Shown: positions 25,122 through 33,323 of the stretch, piece after piece
Position numbering within the stretch: position 1 is the stretch's first letter
How the letters are laid out: every line of letters begins with the position of its first letter
Origin: Achromobacter sp. UMC46
Lineage (GTDB): Bacteria; Pseudomonadota; Gammaproteobacteria; Burkholderiales; Burkholderiaceae_B
Reading direction: 5' to 3'
Assembly (NCBI RefSeq): GCF_014170335.1
Contig: NZ_LZZS01000016.1
Span: 1 to 64,000 of the forward strand
DNA length: 64,000 nucleotides
Notes under the pieces: generated by a model
The model's database searches: none
The model's input: the letters and a program-made list of their open reading frames with translations, nothing else
What the model was told of the DNA's origin: nothing
Translations under genes and position numbers: made by a program

Positions 25122-26147
25122 CTAGACGGATGCCGAAGAAGGGGTTTCTGCCGCGACCAGCCCGGCGCAGAGGGCCAGGTGCCACAGGCCGCGCTCGGTG
25201 GCGTTCTGGGCCTGTTCGGGCGTGCCCAGGCCGTAGTGCCGCATGGCCAGGATGTAGCGCTGGCACAGCGCGGGTTCGCCGCACAGCACGATGCGGGGCG
25301 GTTCGCCCTGCTGGGCCAGCATCTCGGCAAGCGCCGCGACTTCGTGGCCGATCAACAGGCCCGACAGGTAGTCCGCCTGCGATGCGGACGGCAGCTCGCC
25401 GGTCAGGCCCAGCGCGCGCGTGCTGAAGATGGTGGACAGCACGCCCGCGCGTCCTGCGGGGGCGCCCGCCACTTTCACGCCGCGCTCGAACGCGGCCATG
25501 TCGGCGGCGGGGGCTTCGCTCATGGTGCGTCCCAGGATGGTGTGGCCGCGCAGCGCGGCGTAGACCTCGCCGGTCATGAACGTGTCGAAGTGCGTGACGC
25601 GGCCGCGGCGGGCGTTGACCCACTTGGAGTGCGTGCCCGGCAGGCCGATCAGCACGTTGTCCGCCTGATGCGGATCGGCTGCGCCGGCTTGGTCGAACAT
25701 CACGCCGAAGACCTGCGTTTCTTCGCCGCGCATCACGTTGGGCAGGCCGTGGCGCTGGATCAGGCCGGGCACGATATGCACCGGCGTTTCGCCGCCGCGG
25801 TCGACCTTCGTCAGCAGCGTGCCGATGCGTTCCAGATCGACAGGCACATCCAGGTAGGCGGCTTCCTTCCAGCCTTGGGCGCTGCCGACCATGCCGCAGG
25901 CGATCACCGGCAGCGCGGGCTCGGCGCGCAGCCAGTCGCCGCAGGCTTGCTCGAACGCCAGGTCGAAGCCGGACAGGGCGTGGCTGGCCGCGCCGTCCTG
26001 CAAGGGCTGCGGCAGGCGCATGATGCCCCAGGGCAAGTGGCGGGTGTCCAGCGTGCGGCCCGTGGCATCCAGGCGGTAGGCGCGCAACGATGAGGTGCCC
26101 CAGTCCAGCGCGATAAGCGCCGCGCGGGCGGGCGATCCGGTAGTCAT
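25122..26147 (-). CDS. dgoK: 2-dehydro-3-deoxygalactonokinase
   Basis: A 341-residue ASKHA-fold sugar kinase that phosphorylates 2-keto-3-deoxygalactonate at O6. The family N-terminus ALIALDWGTSSLRAYRLD, CGMVGSAQGWKEA and the PGTHSKWV segment are clear, as is the C-terminal EPALCQRYILAMRHYG. I set the start at 26147 (MTTGSPARAALIALDWG) rather than 40 codons further upstream. It is the first gene of the operon. Confidence 0.92.
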   Translation of the reverse strand: MTTGSPARAALIALDWGTSSLRAYRLDATGRTLDTRHLPWGIMRLPQPLQDGAASHALSGFDLAFEQACGDWLRAEPALPVIACGMVGSAQGWKEAAYLDVPVDLERIGTLLTKVDRGGETPVHIVPGLIQRHGLPNVMRGEETQVFGVMFDQAGAADPHQADNVLIGLPGTHSKWVNARRGRVTHFDTFMTGEVYAALRGHTILGRTMSEAPAADMAAFERGVKVAGAPAGRAGVLSTIFSTRALGLTGELPSASQADYLSGLLIGHEVAALAEMLAQQGEPPRIVLCGEPALCQRYILAMRHYGLGTPEQAQNATERGLWHLALCAGLVAAETPSSASV

Positions 26148-26273
26148 CTGATCTGTCTCGTCTCCGGCCGCAATGCCGGTTGCCGGGACCGCGTGGCGCG
26201 GCGGGGGCGGGGCGTTGCGGACCGTGTTGTCGGACGCGCCCGCCGCAACAACGCGAGGGGCGCACATTGCGAA

Positions 26274-26316
26274 AAATTCTAGATCAGCGCTTGAAAAATC
26301 TCAAAATATAGAATTT
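26274..26316. promoter_or_regulatory. Candidate operator in the dgo/iclR divergent promoter
   Basis: Perfect 8-bp inverted arms AAATTCTA (26274-26281) and TAGAATTT (26309-26316) with 27 bp between, in an AT-rich patch between dgoK and the divergent IclR gene. A second AT-rich half-site-like GGGAATTC follows at about 26330. Binding by the IclR protein is inferred from position only. Confidence 0.4.
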
Positions 26317-26345
26317 AATCCCACATACAGGGAATTCATAGCTTC

Positions 26346-27206
26346 ATGGAATTCCACCGCCTTTGCTGCTTTTACCGACGTTTCATGACCCTCGCCACCC
26401 TGTCTTCCGCTCGCTCCCCTTCGCTGGACCCCGACGCCGCCGCGCCCGCCGGCACGCAGACCCTGATGCGCGGCCTGGCCGTGGTGCAGGCCGTGGCCGA
26501 TGGTGCGCGCGACTTGAAAGAGATCTGCGCCCGCATCGGCGTGGCGCGCAGCACCACGCACCGGCTGGCCAGTTGCCTGGTGCAAGAGCGCTATCTGCGC
26601 GCCTTGCCGGGCGTGGGATATGTGCTGGGCCCGAAGCTGATCGAACTGGGCTTCCAGGCGCGCGAGGCGTTTCCGATGGCGACGCTGGCGCGGCCGTACC
26701 TGGACAGCCTGGCCGAACTGACGGGCGACACCATTCACCTGGCCGTGCGCGACAACGACGAAGTGCTGTACCTGGAAAAGATCCCCGGCAAGAAGGGGCT
26801 CGAAATGCGCTCGCGCGTGGGCCATCGCATGCCGCTGGCCGCCACGGGCGTGGGCAAGGCGCTGTTGCTGGACACTGAAGAGCCGCAATGGAAGGCGCTG
26901 CACCGCATCGGTGCGCCGGTGTCGTCGCGCACGCCGGGCGGCCAGCAAAGCTGGGAAGTGTTCCGCGACCGCATGCGCGACTACGCCGCGCATGGCTATG
27001 CGTTCGACCTGGAAGACAACGAACCCTCGATCCGCTGCGTGGCCGCGCCGGTGCGCGATGCGTCCAGCGGCATTGTGGCGGCGATCAGCGTGTCCAGCAC
27101 CGTGCCGTACATGTCGCTGGAGCGCATGCGCGAAATGGTCGCGGTGGTGCAGGGCGCCGCGGCAGGCATTTCCACGGAAATGGGCTGGAAGGTGGACCGC
27201 GGCTGA
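26346..27206 (+). CDS. IclR-family regulator of the galactonate operon
   Basis: A 286-residue IclR regulator with an N-terminal winged helix (about 35-95: GTQTLMRGLAVVQAVADGARDLKEICARIGVARSTTHRLASCLV) and an effector domain (DNDEVLYLEKIPGKKGLEMRSRVGHRMPLAATGVGKALL). It is divergent from dgoK-A-D-T and probably senses galactonate or its keto-deoxy product. E. coli uses a GntR-family DgoR for this job, so the regulator has been swapped. The start is uncertain: ATG at 26346 or ATG at 26385 (MTLATL); neither has a good ribosome-binding site. It ends 6 bp from the convergent LysR gene. Confidence 0.85.
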   Translation: MEFHRLCCFYRRFMTLATLSSARSPSLDPDAAAPAGTQTLMRGLAVVQAVADGARDLKEICARIGVARSTTHRLASCLVQERYLRALPGVGYVLGPKLIELGFQAREAFPMATLARPYLDSLAELTGDTIHLAVRDNDEVLYLEKIPGKKGLEMRSRVGHRMPLAATGVGKALLLDTEEPQWKALHRIGAPVSSRTPGGQQSWEVFRDRMRDYAAHGYAFDLEDNEPSIRCVAAPVRDASSGIVAAISVSSTVPYMSLERMREMVAVVQGAAAGISTEMGWKVDRG

Positions 27207-27212
27207 CGCGGC

Positions 27213-28163
27213 CTAGCGGGCCGGGGCCAGCGGCGGCAACGGCAGCAGCTGCGGCGCGATGCCGGCAATGACCGTCTCTAGCTGCGCCACCAATGCCTGG
27301 GCGGCGGGCGACAGCGAACGGTCGCGCCGGTGCAGCAGCCCGATGTACCGGCGTGCCGAGGCGTCGCCCAGCGCGGTGCAGCGCAGCCCGGTCAGGTTCA
27401 GTTCGGGCAGGGCCAGGCGCGGCAGCACGCTGACGCCCAGCCCCTGGCGCACCATGCCGGCGGCCGTGCCCATGTTCGTGACGTCGTACCGCAGCGCCGT
27501 GGCGGGCGCGCCGGTTTCGTCGCGCACCGCACGGTCGAACTGCTGGCGCGCATTGGACCCCTGCGACAGCAAAATCAAGTCATACCGGAGCACGTCGCGC
27601 CAATGCAGCGTGCGCCGCTGCTTGCCCAGTGGATGGCCCGCAGGGTAGATCGCGCAAAAGCAATCTTCGGTCAACGGCGTGAAGGCCAGGTCAGGCGCCG
27701 GCTCGGCCAGGGCGCCCACCGCGAATTCGATCTGGTTGGTGCGCAGCAAGGCGACCAGTTCGTCGTTGTGCGCCTCCACTACGCGCACTTTCAAGGCCGG
27801 ATGCGCTTTGCGCAGCGCGCCCACGGCGGCGGGCAGCAGCGTCAGCGCGGTCGACGGCAGGGCGCCCAGCGCGATGTTGCCCCGGCGCATGGCGGCCAGG
27901 TCGGCCAGGCCGCGGTACGCCTCTTCCAGGTCGGCGATCGGGCGTTGCACCCGGGCATGGAAATCCTGCCCGGCGGAAGTCAGGCTGATGCTGCGCGTGG
28001 TGCGCTCGAACAGCCGCAGGCCCAGCACGTCTTCCAGGTCCTGGATCAGGGCGGTGAACGATGGCTGTGTCACGCCCAGCTGATTGGCGGCATGCGTGAA
28101 CGAGCCGCTGTCCACCGCCAGCAGGAAGGCCTTGAGAGGCCGGTATTTGATATTCATAGCCAT
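27213..28163 (-). CDS. LysR-family transcriptional regulator
   Basis: A 316-residue LysR regulator: N-terminal HTH (about 6-65, with FLLAVDSGSFTHAANQLGVTQPSFTALIQDLEDVLGLRLFERTTRSISLTSAG split over the motif) and a periplasmic-binding-like effector domain from about residue 92. It is transcribed away from the aldehyde dehydrogenase gene and probably controls the aldehyde dehydrogenase-epimerase-Bug operon. A second ATG two codons in (28157) is equally possible. The inducer is unknown. Confidence 0.88.
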   Translation of the reverse strand: MAMNIKYRPLKAFLLAVDSGSFTHAANQLGVTQPSFTALIQDLEDVLGLRLFERTTRSISLTSAGQDFHARVQRPIADLEEAYRGLADLAAMRRGNIALGALPSTALTLLPAAVGALRKAHPALKVRVVEAHNDELVALLRTNQIEFAVGALAEPAPDLAFTPLTEDCFCAIYPAGHPLGKQRRTLHWRDVLRYDLILLSQGSNARQQFDRAVRDETGAPATALRYDVTNMGTAAGMVRQGLGVSVLPRLALPELNLTGLRCTALGDASARRYIGLLHRRDRSLSPAAQALVAQLETVIAGIAPQLLPLPPLAPAR

Positions 28164-28166
28164 TAA

Positions 28167-28205
28167 CTAAGAATAGGGCAGAAATATCGATTTGTGTCTA
28201 AGAAT
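28167..28205. promoter_or_regulatory. Direct repeats in the LysR/aldehyde dehydrogenase intergenic region
   Basis: CTAAGAAT occurs at 28167-28174 and again at 28198-28205, 31 bp apart (about three helical turns), between the divergent LysR and aldehyde dehydrogenase genes. This spacing suits a LysR tetramer spanning recognition and activation sites, but the pairing is inferred. Confidence 0.4.
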
Positions 28206-28259
28206 TGTCTTGCCCATGATGGCGTCTACCCGATGAACCTCCCGGATTCGAGAGACGCC

Positions 28260-29735
28260 ATGGACGCATCCCGCCCCAAGCCATTCCGATTGGGCGCCAA
28301 CTGGCGCCGCAGCCAAGACGGCGACGCCGTCATCACTTCCCTCAACCCGGCCGACGGCAGCATTGCGGGCATCGTCACGCGCGCCTTGCCGCAAGACGTG
28401 GACACGGCCGTCGCCATCGCCCAGGACGCTTTCCAGCGCCAGCCGTGGCGCAAGCTGCGCCCGGACCAGCGCGCGGCGACGCTGTACGAGATCGGCCGCC
28501 GCCTGTCGGCCGAGCGGGAACCGCTGGCTCGGCTGCAGATGCAGGACAGCGGCAAGCCCTGGAAAGAATGCCTGAACATGGTGGACAGCGCGGCGGGGCA
28601 CTTCCGCTACTACGCCGCCGTGTGCGAGACCTGGCAGAACGAAATGACCTCGCCGCGGGGCGAGTACTTTTCGATGGCGCTGGCCGAGCCGTTCGGCGTG
28701 GTCGCGGCGATCACGCCGTGGAATTCACCGATCATGAACGAGGCCCAGAAGGCCGCGCCGGCCCTGGCCGCCGGCAACGCCGTGTTGATCAAGCCGTCGG
28801 AAGAGACGCCCCAGCTGGCGCTGGAACTGGCGCGCATCTGCACCGAGGCCGGCTTGCCCGACGGCCTGTTGACTGTGTTGCCGGGCCACGGGGAAGACGT
28901 GGGCGCCGCGCTGGTCAAGCATCCCGGGGTACGCATGGTGTCGTTCACCGGCGGCACGGAAACCGGACGCGCCATCGGCGGCATCGCCGGCCAGCGGCTG
29001 ATTCCGGTGGGGTTGGAACTGGGCGGGAAATCGCCTCACATCGTGTTCGACGACGCGGATCTGGACCGCGCCGTGGCGGGCGTGATTTCGGGGATCTTCG
29101 GGTCGGCCGGGCAGAGTTGCGTCGCAGGGTCCCGCTTGTTCGTGCAGAAATCCATCTACCAGCGCTTCATGGATGCGCTGGTGGCGCGCACCGCCCAGGT
29201 GCGCGTCGGCCTGCCCGACGATCCGGCGACCCAGATGGGGCCGCTGGTGTCCCGCGCGCATCGCGACAAGGTCGCGGGCTATGTGGACATCGGCCGCGCC
29301 GAAGGCGGCCGCGTGCTGGTCGGCGGCGCGGCGCCGGCGCAGGCGGAACTGGCCAACGGCTGGTTCTACCTGCCCACGGTGATCGACGGCCTGGGCAACC
29401 AGGCGCGCGTCTGCCAGGAAGAGATATTCGGGCCGGTGCTGGTGGCGCTGCCCTTCGATGACGAAGACGACGTGATCGGCCAGGCCAACGACACGCCCTT
29501 CGGCCTGGCCGCCGGCATGTGGACGGGCGACTACGCCCGCGCCTGGCGTGTGGCGCGCGAGATCGAGGCTGGCTCCGTCTGGATCAACACCTACAAGCAA
29601 TCGCATATCGCAACGCCGTTCGGCGGCTTCAAGGCCAGCGGCATCGGACGCGAAAAAGGCCTGCACGGCTTGCGCCTCTATAGCCAGGTCAAGAGCCTGT
29701 ACTGGGGCATGCACGACAAACCCATGGGACTGTGA
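28260..29735 (+). CDS. NAD(P)-dependent aldehyde dehydrogenase
   Basis: A 491-residue ALDH-superfamily enzyme oxidising an aldehyde to its acid. The catalytic set is complete: AAITPWNSPIMNEAQK (active-site Asn), IKPSEETP (cofactor lysine), FTGGTETGRAI, LELGGKSPHIVFDDAD (general-base Glu), GQSCVAGSR (nucleophile Cys) and EEIFGPVL. The ATG at 28260 gives the family length and follows GAGAGA; in-frame GTG at 28194 and ATG at 28233 are alternatives. It begins an operon with an epimerase and a Bug protein. The substrate class is unclear (betaine-aldehyde or hydroxymuconic-semialdehyde-like enzymes look alike here). Confidence 0.9.
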   Translation: MDASRPKPFRLGANWRRSQDGDAVITSLNPADGSIAGIVTRALPQDVDTAVAIAQDAFQRQPWRKLRPDQRAATLYEIGRRLSAEREPLARLQMQDSGKPWKECLNMVDSAAGHFRYYAAVCETWQNEMTSPRGEYFSMALAEPFGVVAAITPWNSPIMNEAQKAAPALAAGNAVLIKPSEETPQLALELARICTEAGLPDGLLTVLPGHGEDVGAALVKHPGVRMVSFTGGTETGRAIGGIAGQRLIPVGLELGGKSPHIVFDDADLDRAVAGVISGIFGSAGQSCVAGSRLFVQKSIYQRFMDALVARTAQVRVGLPDDPATQMGPLVSRAHRDKVAGYVDIGRAEGGRVLVGGAAPAQAELANGWFYLPTVIDGLGNQARVCQEEIFGPVLVALPFDDEDDVIGQANDTPFGLAAGMWTGDYARAWRVAREIEAGSVWINTYKQSHIATPFGGFKASGIGREKGLHGLRLYSQVKSLYWGMHDKPMGL

Positions 29736-29740
29736 ACCAC

Positions 29741-30763
29741 ATGACGACCGACAAGAAAAGCGCGGCCCTGCCGCTGAACGAATCCCGCATCCTGATCGCC
29801 GGCGCGGCCAGCCTGGTGGGTTCCCACACCGCCGACGCCCTGCTTGCCGCCGGCGTGCGTGAAGTGATCCTGCTGGACAACTTCGCGTTCGGCACGCCCG
29901 AGGCCATCGCCCACCTGCAGGACAATCCGCGCGTGAAAGTGGTGCGCGGGGACCTGATGCGCCTGCCCGACCTGCTGGCGGCGACCGAAGGCGTGGACGG
30001 CGTGCTGCATCTTGCCGCCTACATGACCCTGGGTTTTGCCCAGACCCCATGGCAGGCGGTCGACGTGAACATCCGCGGCGCGCAGAACATGCTGGAAGCC
30101 TGCCGCGCGAACAAGGTGAAGAAGATCGTCTTCGCGTCGTCCAATGCGGTCTATGGCTACGGCACCGGCATCGCCGGCGCGCTGGCCGAGAACGGCCCCT
30201 TCCACTCCGTGGGCGCGCCGCCGGCCGCCATCCTGTACGGCGCGTCCAAGATCATGGGCGAACAGCTGTGCCGGCAGTATTACCAGAAGGCCGGGCTGGA
30301 CTACGTGGTGCTGCGGTACTCCACGGTGTACGGCGAACGCCAGCACTATCGCGCGGCCAACTCGCTGTACATCATGGAAACCTATGACCGCGTGCGCAAG
30401 GGCGAACGGCCCGTGCTGCCCGGGGACGGCACGGACACCAAGCATTTCGTGCACGTATCGGACGTGGCGCGCGCCAACGTCGCGGCATTCCAGAGCCCGG
30501 CCACGGACGTGGCGGTGAACGTGTCGGGCCCCGCGCCCATCACCACCGGCGAACTGGTGCGCCTGGTGCTGGACTATTGCAAGAGCGGCCTGCAACCCGA
30601 GATCAAGCCGGACCCGCCGGGTACCGTGCGCCTGACTTCAGGCGGCGCGTTCCACATTCCGCATGACCTGGCCGGGCAGCATATCGGCTGGGAACCCAAG
30701 GTGGGCATGGCGGAAGGCGTGGCCCGCCTGCTGGCCTGGCGCGAGGCGCAAGCATCCGCTTGA
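29741..30763 (+). CDS. NAD-dependent epimerase/dehydratase family protein
   Basis: A 340-residue extended SDR: Rossmann glycine motif ILIAGAASLVGSHTAD (variant GxxxxxG), DxxD-like GVDGVLHLAAYMT, FASSNAVYG (catalytic Ser) and YGASKIMGEQ (catalytic Tyr-x-x-x-Lys). Such enzymes act on nucleotide sugars or free sugar-like substrates. An in-frame GTG at 29732 overlaps the aldehyde dehydrogenase stop as GTGA; I favour the ATG at 29741 because GGGA sits 10 nt upstream. It is translationally linked to the dehydrogenase; the joint substrate is unknown. Confidence 0.88.
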   Translation: MTTDKKSAALPLNESRILIAGAASLVGSHTADALLAAGVREVILLDNFAFGTPEAIAHLQDNPRVKVVRGDLMRLPDLLAATEGVDGVLHLAAYMTLGFAQTPWQAVDVNIRGAQNMLEACRANKVKKIVFASSNAVYGYGTGIAGALAENGPFHSVGAPPAAILYGASKIMGEQLCRQYYQKAGLDYVVLRYSTVYGERQHYRAANSLYIMETYDRVRKGERPVLPGDGTDTKHFVHVSDVARANVAAFQSPATDVAVNVSGPAPITTGELVRLVLDYCKSGLQPEIKPDPPGTVRLTSGGAFHIPHDLAGQHIGWEPKVGMAEGVARLLAWREAQASA

Positions 30764-30806
30764 GCCGCCGCCGTATTCAAAAAAAACAGATAACGAGGAG
30801 ACAACC

Positions 30807-31766
30807 ATGTTCTTGATACGCAAGGCGGCCGCATGCGCCGCGCTGACCGTCACCGGCCTGTGCGCCGCATTGCCGGCGTGGGCCTGGCCCGATCATCCGA
30901 TTGAACTCGTCGTCGGGTTCGCACCCGGCGGCGGTACCGATCTGACGGCGCGCTCGCTCGCGGTGTTCCTGGAAAAAGAACTGGGCACGACGGTCGTGGT
31001 GCAGAACAAGCCTGGCGCCTCCAGCGCCATCGCCTTGTCGTACGTGGCGCGTGCCAAGCCCGACGGCTACACCTTGGCCATGACCAACATGCCCGGGCTG
31101 GTTTCCCTGCCAATCGAACGCAAGGCGGGCTTCACCACCGCCGATTTCACGTATCTGGCCAATCTGGTGCGCGACCCCAGCGCGTTCAGCGTCGCCAGCA
31201 ACAGCCCCTATCAAACCTTGGACGCCTTGATCGCCGCCGCCCGCGACAAGCCGGGCTCGATCAGCTACGGGTCCACCGGGGTCGGCACCGACGACCACCT
31301 GGCGCTGGTGCTGTTCCAGTCGCTGACCGGCACCCGGCTGAACCACGTGCCCTACAACGGCGCAGGGCCGCTGCGCAGTTCCGTGCTGGGTGGACATACC
31401 GTCATTGGCGGGTTGAACCTGGGCGAGGTCATGCCGTACCACGGCAAGAACATGCGCGTGTTGGCGCAGGCCAGCGACAAGCGGTCGGCATTGGGCCCTG
31501 ATGTGCCGACGTTCAAGGAGCTGGGCGTGGACCTGGTGTTCGCGTCTGAACGTGGCATCGTCGCGCCGAAGGGCCTGCCGACGGAGGTGTCGGACAAGCT
31601 GCGCAAGGCGCTGGGCAAGGTCGCCGCCAATCCGGACTTCCAAGCCCAGATGAAGCAGCAATTCACCGAGATGGACTACGTGGACGGGCCGCAGTGGCAA
31701 GAGCGTCTGAAGGGCGACGACGTGCGTCTGCGGCAGATCTGGGCGAAGACCCCCTGGGTCGAATAG
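30807..31766 (+). CDS. Bug/TctC-family periplasmic solute-binding protein (3)
   Basis: A 319-residue Bug receptor with a signal peptide (MFLIRKAAACAALTVTGLCA, cleavage near ALPAWA) and the family motifs HPIELVVGFAPGGGTDLTAR, KPDGYTLAMTNMPG and HVPYNGAGPL. GAGGAG lies 7 nt before the ATG. It follows the aldehyde dehydrogenase and epimerase genes and probably binds the substrate that these enzymes process. No membrane partner is nearby. Confidence 0.9.
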   Translation: MFLIRKAAACAALTVTGLCAALPAWAWPDHPIELVVGFAPGGGTDLTARSLAVFLEKELGTTVVVQNKPGASSAIALSYVARAKPDGYTLAMTNMPGLVSLPIERKAGFTTADFTYLANLVRDPSAFSVASNSPYQTLDALIAAARDKPGSISYGSTGVGTDDHLALVLFQSLTGTRLNHVPYNGAGPLRSSVLGGHTVIGGLNLGEVMPYHGKNMRVLAQASDKRSALGPDVPTFKELGVDLVFASERGIVAPKGLPTEVSDKLRKALGKVAANPDFQAQMKQQFTEMDYVDGPQWQERLKGDDVRLRQIWAKTPWVE

Positions 31767-31772
31767 CGCCGG

Positions 31773-32393
31773 TTACTCCAGCGGCAGCGTCAGCACGCCT
31801 TGCGGGGCAGGCCGCATCATGACGCGGCGGTACCAGGCGGACAGCGCCGGGGTGTCCGGGCGCTGGATCGGCAGGGCCAGCCAGCGGTGCGCGGCACAGA
31901 CCAGCGCGATGTCGCCGATGGTCAGGTGGCGGCCGGCGATGAATTCGCGGCCCTGCAAGGCCTGGTCCAGGATCTGCGCGCGGGCGTTCGACCGCTTGAC
32001 CGAGGTTTCGATCGCGGCATGGTCGCGCTTGTCTTCCGGCGTGCGGATCAGGCCCAGGAAGGCCGGGACCATCGCGCCTTGCCATTCCGTCGTCTGCCAA
32101 TCCATCCAGCGGTCGGCATCCGCGCGCATGCAGGCGTCTTCGGGCCACAGCGTGCCCACGCCGTAGCGCGCGGCCAGGTAGCGGACGATGGCGTTGGACT
32201 CCCACAGCACGAAGCCGCCGTCATCGATGACCGGTACGGTGCGGTTGGGATTGAGCTTGGCGAATTCCGGCGTGTCCACCACACCGAACGGCCCGCCGGC
32301 CTGGATAAAGGTGTGCGGAAGTGCCAGCTCGCGCACGGCCAGCATCACTTTTTGCACGTTGACGGAAGTCAGGCGTCCCCAGATCTTCAACAT
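31773..32393 (-). CDS. Glutathione S-transferase family protein
   Basis: A 206-residue GST. The thioredoxin-like N-domain (MLKIWGRLTSVNVQKVMLAV, with Ser10 as the likely glutathione-activating residue; NPNRTVPVIDDGGFVLWESNAI carries the cis-Pro and the glutathione-binding Glu-Ser) is followed by the all-helical domain (REFIAGRHLTIGDIALVCAAHRW). The ATG at 32393 matches the family start. It is convergent with the Bug gene, 6 bp apart. Confidence 0.9.
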   Translation of the reverse strand: MLKIWGRLTSVNVQKVMLAVRELALPHTFIQAGGPFGVVDTPEFAKLNPNRTVPVIDDGGFVLWESNAIVRYLAARYGVGTLWPEDACMRADADRWMDWQTTEWQGAMVPAFLGLIRTPEDKRDHAAIETSVKRSNARAQILDQALQGREFIAGRHLTIGDIALVCAAHRWLALPIQRPDTPALSAWYRRVMMRPAPQGVLTLPLE

Positions 32394-32412
32394 ATCCAGT
32401 CCTTGTGTTGTG

Positions 32413-33003
32413 TCAGGCGGGCGGCAGCTGCCGCCTCGCAAAGCCGCTGTCGCGCGAAAAGCGCGTCCAGTTGAAAGCGGGCCCGGGGTCGGTCTTGCGG
32501 CCCGGGGCGATGTGTTCGTGGCCCCAGGCCGCGGCCAGGGGGTAGCGCGAGCGCAACACCGGCGTTAGTTTGCGCAGGGCCAGGTATTGCTCGTCGGCGT
32601 AGGGCAGCGTGTCGGTGCCTTCCAGTTCGATGCCGATGGAGAAGTCATTGCAGCGTTCGCGCCCGCCAAAGCGCGACACGCCGGCGTGCCAGGCGCGCTG
32701 CTCGGTGGGCACGAACTGGATGATGCGCCCGTCGCGGCGGATGAAGAAGTGGGCCGACACGCGCAAACCGCGCAGACGTTCCAGCCAGGGGTGCGAGGAA
32801 TAGTCCAGCGTGTTCAGGAACAGCCCGGCGACTTCCGAGCCGCCGAACTGCCCGGGCGGCAGGCTGATGTTGTGCAGCACCAGAAGCGAGACTTGCGCGC
32901 CAGCGGGCCGCGCGTCGCGGTTGGGCGAAGGCAGGAGGGTGACACCCGGGGCCGGCGCCAGCCAGCCATGTCGATCCAGAAGCAGGGCCATGGGAGAGAA
33001 CAT
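32413..33003 (-). CDS. ampD: 1,6-anhydro-N-acetylmuramyl-L-alanine amidase AmpD
   Basis: A roughly 196-residue cytosolic zinc amidase (Amidase_2) that removes the peptide from anhydro-muropeptides during wall recycling; its loss induces AmpC in many bacteria. Zinc ligands are seen as LVLHNISLPPG (His) and GHEHIAPGRKTDPGPAF (His and Asp), with the catalytic-region Glu in SIGIELEGTD. I place the start at the ATG at 33003; 32991 (MALLLDRHGW) is also possible. Gene order ampD / PP0621-like / CcsA-like / ffh fits this group of Betaproteobacteria. Confidence 0.93.
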   Translation of the reverse strand: MFSPMALLLDRHGWLAPAPGVTLLPSPNRDARPAGAQVSLLVLHNISLPPGQFGGSEVAGLFLNTLDYSSHPWLERLRGLRVSAHFFIRRDGRIIQFVPTEQRAWHAGVSRFGGRERCNDFSIGIELEGTDTLPYADEQYLALRKLTPVLRSRYPLAAAWGHEHIAPGRKTDPGPAFNWTRFSRDSGFARRQLPPA

Positions 33004-33067
33004 GCGTGGTGAATCCAACAGGCATTATGCCGTGGTCGCCGCCGCCTCCCAAATCCGGAGTAGGGGC

Positions 33068-33322
33068 TTACTTTTTGCCTAATGCAGCGTGTTCGGCGCT
33101 GCACCAGGTCAGGCCGTTCTGCAGCACGGCTTCGGAGCGCGGCAGGTGGATGCCGCAATGCGCGCAGCGCACCATGGACTCAGGCGCGGCCGGGGCCGGC
33201 TGGTTGCGGCGGGCGCGGGGTTGCGCGTCGCCGGCTTGCTTGGCCGCGGCCATGCGGGCTGCGATGCGGGCCACGAACAGCACCGCGATGATCAGAACCA
33301 CCCAAAACAGCAACTTGCCCAC
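33068..33322 (-). CDS. Small PP0621-family membrane protein with a C-terminal zinc-ribbon-like motif
   Basis: An 84-residue protein: one N-terminal helix (LLFWVVLIIAVLFVARIAA), a flexible basic/Pro-Ala linker, and a C-terminal metal-binding-like segment (CAHCGIHLP ... WCSAEH, that is CxxC with a later Cys and His). The length and layout match PP0621-family proteins found beside ampD and ffh. The function is not known. It begins 1 bp after the end of the upstream CcsA-like gene. Confidence 0.8.
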   Translation of the reverse strand: MGKLLFWVVLIIAVLFVARIAARMAAAKQAGDAQPRARRNQPAPAAPESMVRCAHCGIHLPRSEAVLQNGLTWCSAEHAALGKK

Positions 33323-33323
33323 G

